A program made the position numbers and the translations under genes. From Cristatella mucedo (lineage: Eukaryota; Bryozoa; Phylactolaemata; Cristatellidae), in assembly GCA_009760855.2 (NCBI GenBank), contig WPIO01000005.1, positions 11,313,001 to 11,377,000 on the forward strand: a stretch of 64,000 nucleotides of DNA, in the 5' to 3' direction. Below the pieces are notes generated by a model. The model ran no database searches. It saw only the letters and a program-made list of their open reading frames with translations, and was not told the DNA's origin. This document shows, in pieces, positions 61,701 through 64,000 of this stretch (the stretch's first letter is position 1; each line of letters begins with the position of its first letter).

Positions 61701-63381
61701 TATGATCGCCACTTCTAGTGGGCAATGAAGGATCACTTCTGGAGTATTCAAACCCGACCTAGGTTGTGGAAAGCACTTACCTTACCCCTGGGCTAAGATC
61801 CAGGGGCAATTACAGGTTAGCTGATCAAACAGTCTCATTTATATAATCTCAGAAGAGCAAGTATCGAGTCGCAGAAGTCTAGTCAAGATGCCTTGATGCG
61901 GGAACCAGCTTGGCTGTGATATCCAAGTTTTGCAATTTTGCGCAGTTGGAAGTATGCAGACTTGACTGCAAAGTTGATGAGGTCATTAAAGTAAATGACC
62001 ATTTTGGAATAGGGTACCCAGATTTCTTGCAGAGGCTACTGCTAGCGTATGCTAGCCAAGTCCATTATCAATGTTAGGCTTTCCAGTTTTAGTGACACAC
62101 TACGTTTTCCCATAACTAGTGAGTTGGTTTTATCTTCATTTATTTTGAGAGAAAGGTACTAGATACCATAAAAGCTCACTAGAGGACAACCTACGGCCAT
62201 TTTCCATCTCTCATATGGCTATAGTTTACGCCTAAGAAACTGGTTCTTTATATCTGCTGGCATTTGTGCTACTTCTCATCTGAATTCATGTATAGATCCT
62301 TGATTAATATCTGCATGCTATTCATCCCTAAAAAGGAAGCAGGCACATTGTGTTTAATGCTGGGCATTTCCTCAGTCTAGGAACCTGTGCTAAGCTAATG
62401 ATTATTTAGCTAGATTGAAGCCTGGCCCTGGTCTTGAGATTGTGTAGCTGACAATGTAAATGTAATGTATTTCCATCTAACTCCACAAAGCAACAAGGAA
62501 TAAGTGGCTGTTACCCTGAAGAGTTTTCTGTAGCTTATTCAAAGCCGAGGTAGCTTTCGTTGCGCATATGCGGAGACAGTCCATGTAGCATTTTGTGACA
62601 ACTAGTGTATGGGGTCACTAAGCTGAGCCATGCTAGGCATACCAAGGCATGTAATAGCATCACAAAAGGCAGAACTAGTTCTTGCCAATTGACTTGTGGG
62701 TTTGTCGAGTGTTGGCTTCTTTTTAATGTTATTGCATGACTATACCAATAATGGAAATTTGATGGCTGCTAGAAGCTAATCAGAAATGCTGAAAATATTG
62801 GTGCAATCGAGACATCGTGCTGTGTCTTTATTGCCACATTCAGTAGGAGCATTGTATTTCGAACTCTGTTGTCAGTCATATAGGCCAAGACAAACCACGC
62901 AAGATTTCTCATGCTCGTGGTTAGAGTAGTTAAAGCATGCTGCTGAACCTCTTTTGCAACCTTTATTCTGGATCATGGGCCTAGATCATGCACGGTTTCT
63001 TCTTTAGACTGATGTCGTTGGGTATTGCTGCATGAATATTGCTTCGTCTTTCAGTCTGATATTGATGTGTCTTATATTGATGATGTCCTGGGTCGGGCGA
63101 TGCAATGTGGACGTAGTTTTAATTTACAAGCTTAAAGGCATTTCCTGCTGAGCTGGTTTGCTGCTTGGTCACACCAATACTGCTGTCTCTTACCTAACCG
63201 CCTCCAAGAATGTATTGAAGGTCTTTTTGATACTCTTGGTAATTTGTCTCTGTATCTTGCAGCAATATCTGGCACAAGCTGATGGATCAGCTATAAATCC
63301 TGACGGCACAAGGTCGCCTTACGGAGAAAGAAAGGCAGAGCCACCCAGCAAACCTCCTTTGCAGTCTCTACCGAGTGACAA
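29796..63381 (+). CDS. Cip4: CIP4/FNBP1/TOCA-family F-BAR protein, 11 exons, 3' end off window
   Basis: Joining eleven exons in phase gives an open frame of 464 codons plus 2 nt with no stop. Known family role: F-BAR proteins of the CIP4/FBP17/TOCA-1 group bend membranes at endocytic sites and couple Cdc42 to N-WASP-driven actin assembly. Seen here: the N-terminus MSWRTDLW followed by an F-BAR domain (residues 1 to about 285, with LAKNYQPKKK and LGDMAGQHETIAENL segments), a GPPGD-type segment (VPPGDVPFED), a Ser/Gly/Lys-rich linker, an HR1 domain (about 350-430, with LPPQQQKNQLSKKI and NPSLGDP), then a Pro-rich segment. The SH3 domain expected at the C-terminus is not in the window. Exon joins are 29796-29819, 37268-37383, 40967-41014, 46978-47128, 48749-48811, 52285-52518, 52918-53064, 53273-53518, 55554-55666, 57805-57937 and 63263-63381. 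All introns are GT-AG. Vertebrates have three paralogues (TRIP10, FNBP1, FNBP1L); which one is closest cannot be decided here, so the symbol is the invertebrate-style family name. Confidence 0.95.
33590..34335 (+). mobile_element. L2-like LINE 3' part, decayed
   Basis: TNLHWLPIKFRKGFKIPSLT is readable at about 33700-33760; the end has a degraded hairpin (AAAGCACCTGAATACAGGTT, then TTCTCTTAGGGCTC) and ATTATTAC. Confidence 0.7.
34873..35048 (+). mobile_element. SINE A
   Basis: TGAGCCGTTATGG at the 5' end, B-box GGGCTCGAATTC, GGTGATAGCCTTCAAGGCTC body and the AATCAGCTAGTG tail. Confidence 0.85.
37268..37383 (+). CDS. Cip4: F-BAR gene exon 2 (residues 9-46, part of 47)
   Basis: The acceptor tttttag lies just before GAT and the donor gtaagg follows CTCCG, leaving a split Arg codon. 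It encodes DQLDRLIDLAHRNIEFCERY and continues to AYAKELR, the first long helix of the F-BAR (FCH) region. The conserved pattern D-F/L-x-x-L, then I-E-F-x-x-R-Y and E-Q-x-Y-A-K-x-L-R, matches CIP4/FNBP1 proteins. Confidence 0.95.
37671..37845 (+). mobile_element. SINE A, well preserved
   Basis: Very close to the copy at 1701-1880: TGAGCCGTAATGGCTCACTG, GGGTTCGAATCCTGCGGTG, GTGGTGATAGTCGTAAAGGC and the AATCAGATAGTATG end. Confidence 0.9.
38095..38229. repeat. Poly-C/(CT)n polypyrimidine tract
   Basis: CT-rich sequence from 38030, then C runs with CTCC units (38100-38163) and a pure CT run (38165-38228). The sequence is almost entirely pyrimidine on the coding strand for about 190 bases. Confidence 0.95.
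39086..39661. repeat. 288-bp tandem duplication, 2 units
   Basis: Units 39086-39373 and 39374-39661 are nearly identical; the only difference I find is GTGCATTTATGG against GTGTATATATGG. Each unit includes a SINE B tail (TAGCGCCCTTCAGAGAACTT) and a SINE A tail (TTAGCTGATTAAACAGCCGT), so the duplication arose after both SINEs inserted. Confidence 0.95.
39631..39800 (-). mobile_element. SINE A
   Basis: Reverse orientation: A run, TTAGCTGATTAAACAGCC, B-box complement GGATTCGAACCC and CTATCACGGCCC. Its tail is part of the second unit of the tandem duplication. Confidence 0.85.
40113..40246 (-). mobile_element. SINE B
   Basis: Decayed hairpin at left (ATCGCCATAGAAAAGCTTGA), then GACTCGAGCCCATGACC and TTGGCCAAACCAAGG. 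Confidence 0.75.
40967..41014 (+). CDS. Cip4: F-BAR gene exon 3 (residues 48-62, parts of 47 and 63)
   Basis: A 48-nt microexon with acceptor ttttatag and donor gtaaga. It encodes KLAKNYQPKKKEEEE, equivalent to the family's LSKKYQPKKNSKEEEE; the basic patch followed by the acidic run is diagnostic. Both flanking codons are split, and the splits agree with exons 2 and 4. Confidence 0.95.
41290..41405 (+). mobile_element. SINE B, 5'-truncated
   Basis: ACGACCAAGGTCGTGGGCTT, GAGCCCGGTGGC, the hairpin with AGAGATTAAGGTCTCTTAGG and CTATACAAATATAG. Confidence 0.75.
42990..44915 (+). mobile_element. L2-like LINE relic, RT to (ATT)n tail, interrupted
   Basis: RT block SSLDLSSAFDAIDHNIVFNH (43530-43590), then YRSCGIPHSP. 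The 3' part at 44560-44680 reads APKAWNSLPTCVRTS, DMTTFKKNFKAHLFRTAFSG, followed by the 3' UTR, hairpin and (ATT)n. A family-2 LINE tail (43975-44260) in reverse orientation sits inside it. Confidence 0.8.
43975..44260 (-). mobile_element. Family-2 LINE 3' end nested in a LINE
   Basis: ATGTATGTATGTATCTCCAT at the left, then GCCTAAGTGGCTTTCGGCAT and TGACTCAG-type relic complement. Diverged from other copies. Confidence 0.7.
45060..45640 (+). mobile_element. L2-like LINE C-terminal relic, divergent subfamily
   Basis: YVTSCQYYCHSLYSGLLAYA, GNRLKLVQNS, then LSFTGSL- and VWNSPP-like segments. Same protein order as the main LINE but quite diverged. Confidence 0.65.
45787..45898 (+). mobile_element. 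Family-2 LINE 3' tail
   Basis: TGCCAAAAGCCGCTTAGGCT, then GTGGAGTTACAGACGGAGAT and GCATTACATTATG. Confidence 0.7.
46978..47128 (+). CDS. Cip4: F-BAR gene exon 4 (residues 64-113)
   Basis: The acceptor is cttttag and the donor gtaatt. After the base that completes Glu63, it encodes KSSCLIGYCGVLKELGDMAG and continues QHETIAENLQGNVMKPLQAL up to ERKK. This aligns with the family's SCKAF...LNEMNDYAGQHEVISENM segment in the central F-BAR helices. The intron before it is about 6 kb of LINE and SINE debris. Confidence 0.95.
47129..48748 (+). other. F-BAR gene intron 4
   Basis: Only a LINE tail remnant (48390-48455: GTGCCTAGGAAGATATTTAG, CTCTCTTAGGGTACTATACA, (ATT)n) is recognisable. Nothing else assignable. 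Confidence 0.5.
48749..48811 (+). CDS. Cip4: F-BAR gene exon 5 (residues 114-134)
   Basis: A 63-nt exon in phase 0 at both ends, with acceptor ctgttag and donor gtgagg. It encodes CQEDGKKLLAQLDNHLQLLL followed by Lys, matching the family's (F)HDGRKAQQHIETCWKQL segment in position and charge pattern. It is too short to be found as a free ORF, and continuity of frame with exons 4 and 6 supports it. Confidence 0.92.
49175..49500 (-). mobile_element. Family-2 LINE 3' end
   Basis: Tail (TAATG)n at the left; the minus strand gives YLNCSPDSVMLLTFTLLHGA and LWNSLP-type sequence at the far end (GTGGAAGTGAGTTCCACAG complement). Confidence 0.8.
50370..50765 (+). mobile_element. L2-like LINE 3' end
   Basis: Relic of the C-terminus (LKFFGDRAFSL, AWSSLPTGIAT, LTTFKKKL), 3' UTR (CTAACCATATTTAAAATG, ACCACTAGCCATTCGATC) and hairpin AGAGATTGGGCTCTGTAAGG. 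Confidence 0.8.
51061..51501 (+). other. Unrecognised coding-like segment in F-BAR intron 5
   Basis: From ATG 51061 an open frame runs to TAG at 51364-51366 (MTLSQLVNKQLNLILDPLLG, ISRMDGFLKYSIHEVCRLSA, VRLIAYSTDLHGLIYLQNVD, FQPDGVLVNGRLTSNQFLFQ). A shifted frame then continues from about 51357 (ISVAIAVNVFTQCFKNRSRM, LYLPKDPIGSEDLVMLDVGI) to TGA near 51501. Composition and periodicity look protein-like and differ from the surrounding intron. I do not recognise the family. It may be a transposon or retrocopy remnant with one frameshift, or exons of an unplaced gene. Confidence 0.35.
52285..52518 (+). CDS. Cip4: F-BAR gene exon 6 (residues 135-212)
   Basis: A 78-codon exon in phase 0 at both ends, with acceptor gctttag and donor gtgcgt. 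It encodes AKRRYELAFRESEKAHELYV and continues through ADVERSRSLAAQRTQ and AEYASVLQATNDYQRQHYGE to LLPRLVE. It corresponds to the family's SKRRFERDCKEADRA...KADVEKAR...ADYSSILQKFNHEQHEYY. It forms the long second and third helices of the F-BAR dimer. Confidence 0.96.
52519..52917 (+). other. F-BAR gene intron 6
   Basis: A 399-bp intron with a (GT)n microsatellite at 52688-52717. Nothing else seen. Confidence 0.8.
52918..53064 (+). CDS. Cip4: F-BAR gene exon 7 (residues 213-261)
   Basis: A 49-codon exon in phase 0, with acceptor ctctttag and donor gtaagt. It encodes QMQRLEEKRVNQFKSMVKDS up to HPIIAMCISGIDKAAEQINV. It is equivalent to the family's [43 protein letters not shown], the last F-BAR helix. 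The preceding intron 6 is only 399 bp. Confidence 0.96.
53273..53518 (+). CDS. Cip4: F-BAR gene exon 8 (residues 262-343), end of F-BAR plus linker
   Basis: An 82-codon exon in phase 0, with acceptor ctcggtag and donor gtaagc. The first third (DVQQVIVKLKTGHVPPGDVP, then FEDLG) matches the conserved PPGD-x-x-FED end of the F-BAR region. The remainder is a Ser/Gly/Thr-rich, basic linker ending GGLRGIFGKPK. Such linkers are disordered and often phosphorylated or alternatively spliced in the family; that is known of the family, not shown here. Confidence 0.94.
53872..53985 (-). mobile_element. L2-like LINE tail
   Basis: (ATA)n, TTCACTTGATAAAGCGCCCT, hairpin complement and ACATTTGCTGCAAAGTGAAT; 5'-truncated right after this point. 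Confidence 0.9.
54585..54845 (-). mobile_element. L2-like LINE C-terminal fragment, left arm of inverted pair
   Basis: Minus strand: VRGFVTSHLDYCTSFNSRLP, ALSRLQLIQNAAVRPVCRQW, LYWLSTKHRINFEICCLFS. It abuts a plus-strand LINE fragment. Confidence 0.8.
54846..55315 (+). mobile_element. L2-like LINE C-terminal fragment, right arm of inverted pair
   Basis: Plus strand: LQLVQNSTARFFYSDQNCHH, a LHWLP segment, HSLALVYRTEILTL, then a decayed tail (AAATGCCTGGATAGAGACTC) and TTATTGTTATTAC. Confidence 0.75.
55554..55666 (+). CDS. Cip4: F-BAR gene exon 9 (residues 344-380, part of 381), HR1 start
   Basis: The acceptor is ttaaacag and the donor gtaatg after AAAG. It encodes TEEAREDFGHLPPQQQKNQL and continues SKKIAEFNAQFAKETKE. 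The DF-x-x-LPP-x-Q-x-x-x-x-L-x-x-K(V/I) pattern is the hallmark of the HR1 domain start in this family. The preceding pyrimidine tract tgctttttgctgttc supports the acceptor. Confidence 0.95.
56078..56905 (-). mobile_element. L2-like LINE 3' part, best-preserved C-terminus
   Basis: Minus strand: DFCNSLLTGPTGMCDQAIV, then CREHRSCHITPLLADLHWLP, VKQRIDFKVLSLTFKSLHSL, APAYLSDILPHQAKHC, TNLKSFGDRAFSSYAPKTWN, SFPTCVRTS, then the 3' UTR, tail hairpin and (ATT)n at the left end. Confidence 0.9.
56908..57125 (+). mobile_element. L2-like LINE 3' UTR and tail
   Basis: TGCATGCTGCCACTAACCAC through the hairpin AAAGCGCCTTGAAAGAGATT...TCTCTGAGGGCACTTT and (ATT)n. It begins only 2-3 bases after the reverse copy ends. 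Confidence 0.9.
57805..57937 (+). CDS. Cip4: F-BAR gene exon 10 (residues 382-425), HR1 end
   Basis: The exon starts after tcattttgaag, where one G completes Arg381, and ends at the donor gtaagt. It encodes EAMAKMVSLYTQNPSLGDPK and then VVEKQMEDKSANIDTITAEL. It aligns with the family's (R)[22 protein letters not shown]. The three residues at the MGD position are LGD here (397-399). The pyrimidine tract before the acceptor is weak, but the frame and homology leave little doubt. Confidence 0.93.
58488..58624 (+). mobile_element. SINE B, full copy
   Basis: AGCTGGATTGGTCCAGTGGT (A-box), GGGCTCGAGCCC (B-box), hairpin with outer stem 58575-58580/58605-58610 and inner stem 58586-58590/58597-58601, then two copies of AAATGAATTAT. 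Confidence 0.92.
58625..59275 (-). mobile_element. L2-like LINE C-terminal relic, divergent subfamily
   Basis: Minus strand: LDLLAFPNGCLLTDYNDSKI, RKLKSLTLKLSSTSTALVAY, KDLSITDQISS, ASCQLYAIAKFRHVYIEVPQ, then NNPKSFRDLVSTYSRYG near the left. Same order as other L2-like copies. Confidence 0.75.
59278..59445 (+). mobile_element. SINE A
   Basis: GGCCGTGATAGCCCACATGA, B-box GGGTTGGAATCC, GTGGTGATAGCTGTTAAGGC and AAATCAGCTAACATT. It sits at the upstream edge of the LINE relic. Confidence 0.85.
59856..59953. repeat. 49-bp tandem duplication
   Basis: Two units, 59856-59904 and 59905-59953, differing at about two bases; each begins TGCACTTGGTTTAC and ends GCTAAGAGAGTT. Confidence 0.95.
59966..60042. 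repeat. (ATTAG)n-like simple repeat
   Basis: AGATTAGACAAGATTAGATT... imperfect ATTAGA/ATTAGAC units. Confidence 0.9.
61290..62165 (-). mobile_element. L2-like LINE relic with nested SINE A
   Basis: Minus strand from the right: FLSQNK-x-R-x-NQLTSYGKT, SARNLGTLFQNGHLL, PHQLCSQVCILPTAQNCKTW, then (past a SINE at 61670-61850) QFKVQSFTYRSIHPRALAYL, SEILLGKAF and NRKSFGDYDF-type sequence. Inactive. Confidence 0.7.
61670..61850 (-). mobile_element. SINE A-type insertion within a LINE
   Basis: GAAGAGCCTTAACAGCTATG and ATCGCCACTTCTAGTGGGC (body), then TATTCAAACCCGACC (B-box complement) and CCTGGGCTAAGATCCAGGGG; a second AGCTGATCAAACAGTCTCAT tail abuts it. Confidence 0.65.
62455..62560 (-). mobile_element. 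Family-2 LINE 3' tail
   Basis: AATGTAAATGTAATGTATTT, then CCATCTAACTCCACAAAGCA and GTAGCTTATTCAAAGCCGAG. Truncated and diverged. Confidence 0.65.
63263..63381 (+). CDS. Cip4: F-BAR gene exon 11 (residues 426-464, part of 465)
   Basis: The acceptor is tatcttgcag and the donor gtaatg after GACAA. It encodes QYLAQADGSAINPDGTRSPY and then a Pro/Lys/Ser-rich stretch ending LPSD. The first residues close the HR1 coiled coil (family F-x-AWLAE); the rest is the linker toward the SH3 domain. If the donor were not used, the frame would stop at once (AAG TAA), which would give a product without an SH3 domain. The strong donor consensus favours splicing. Confidence 0.88.
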
Positions 63382-63573
63382 GTAATGCCATCTTATTTCC
63401 TCTTTAGCTTATGCATGTGCATTACTGACCCAACTAGGAGTTTTTGTGTGCACCTGGCTTCCAGAAATTCTAGTCTCTAGCTGGAAAGCTGAGATTGTAA
63501 AAGTAAAGGTTAGCTGATCAAACAGCCTCAGTTATTTAGAGGGTAGCCTTGCCTGGCCGGCTGTGTGCCTAGA

Positions 63574-63740
63574 GTAATAATAATAATAATAATAATAATT
63601 CACTTGATAAAGCGCCCTCGGAGAACTTAATCTCTCTCTAGGCGCTTTACATTTGCTGTAAAGTGAAATGCAATGGAATGGTAAGTAAAATCATGCTTGA
63701 AAAACAAACGAACTGAATAATATGGTTAGGGGTGACATGC
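63574..63740 (-). mobile_element. L2-like LINE 3' end
   Basis: (TAA)n, TTCACTTGATAAAGCGCCCT, hairpin, ACATTTGCTGTAAAGTGAAA and the 3' UTR complement (ATGGTTAGGGGTGACATGCC). Confidence 0.9.
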
Positions 63741-63744
63741 CTAA

Positions 63745-63855
63745 AGCAATGTGGGAATGGGCAATGAAGGATTGCCTGCTGAAGGTCTAGAGCCCTCGAC
63801 CTGGGTTGTGAAGCGTGAGCGCCTAACCCCTAGGCTAAAATCCAATAGGGCCAGG
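63745..63855 (-). mobile_element. SINE A-type fragment
   Basis: GGGCAATGAAGGATTGCC, CTAGAGCCCTCGACCTGGG (B-box region complement) and AACCCCTAGGCTAAAATCCA. The 3' body is missing. Confidence 0.55.
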
Positions 63856-64000
63856 CAAAACCTTTGTAACACTACTGAAGCCGCATGCCCAATCTACTGA
63901 CGACCTCGGAAGTGTATCAACTGCGGCACATCTCACTGATAAGTCATATAGTCCTCAGTGCAAGCATCTCAAGACTGTTGGTGGTAAACTTTCTATTCTT

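Larger units (their letters stand above)
57938..63262 (+). other. F-BAR gene intron 10, 5.3 kb
   Basis: Contains SINE B (58488-58624), a LINE relic (58625-59275), SINE A (59278-59445), a 49-bp tandem duplication (59856-59953), an (ATTAG)n stretch (59966-60042), a LINE relic with nested SINE A (61290-62165) and a family-2 LINE tail (62455-62560). Nothing assignable in 60050-61280 or 62570-63260. Confidence 0.6.
63382..64000 (+). other. F-BAR gene intron 11 (part)
   Basis: Contains a LINE tail (63574-63740) and a SINE A-type fragment (63745-63855); no SH3-encoding exon is reached. Confidence 0.6.

Noticed and set aside
63050-63135. Possible extra F-BAR exon after ctttcag at 63056
   Set aside because: The open stretch (SDIDVSYIDDVLGRAMQ) has no clear donor and no match to the family, and exons 10 and 11 already join in frame.

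Overview
This is an animal nuclear genome window: GT-AG introns, CpG-rich promoter regions, and dense LINE, SINE and DNA-transposon debris. The two host genes and the repeat mix (tRNA-derived SINEs, L2-like LINEs with (ATT)n tails, Tigger-, hAT- and MULE-type DNA elements) fit an invertebrate metazoan. I cannot fix the phylum from the sequence alone. Nothing prokaryotic, organellar or plasmid-like is present.

Two host genes are supported. On the minus strand at the left, four exons (8662 down to 4263) encode the first 273 residues of a DAXX-like histone-chaperone/SUMO-binding protein. They carry an N-terminal SUMO-interacting motif, the DAXX helical bundle, a Ser/Thr-rich linker and the first residues of the histone-binding domain; the rest of the gene lies off the left edge. 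On the plus strand, eleven exons (29796 to 63381) encode 464 residues of a CIP4/FNBP1/TOCA-family protein: a complete F-BAR domain, a basic linker and an HR1 (Cdc42-binding) domain. The C-terminal SH3 domain lies beyond the right edge. The start codons are about 21 kb apart and the genes are divergently transcribed, each from a CpG-rich region.

Everything else is repeats or unassigned sequence. From left to right: a decayed MULE transposase (about 130-1000); LINE pieces; two copies of an unusual foldback-like element (1649-2403 and 9381-10451) with inverted C-rich/G-rich minisatellite ends around a TTTAGGG-like array; a Tigger-type mariner (9084-11262) split by the second foldback copy and a LINE tail; L2-like LINE relics (12-20 kb); a LINE endonuclease/RT relic carrying a nested SPIN-like hAT MITE with an 8-bp target-site duplication (23-25 kb); and then the F-BAR gene, whose introns are filled with the same SINE and LINE families. 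One 288-bp tandem duplication in intron 2 is almost unmutated.

The best biology outside the genes is in the repeats. A tRNA-derived SINE (here SINE B) and the main L2-like LINE share a near-identical 3' stem-loop, which suggests that the SINE uses the LINE's reverse transcriptase. The foldback element, with a 9-bp target duplication and a MULE relic nearby, is the strongest candidate for an undescribed transposon family.
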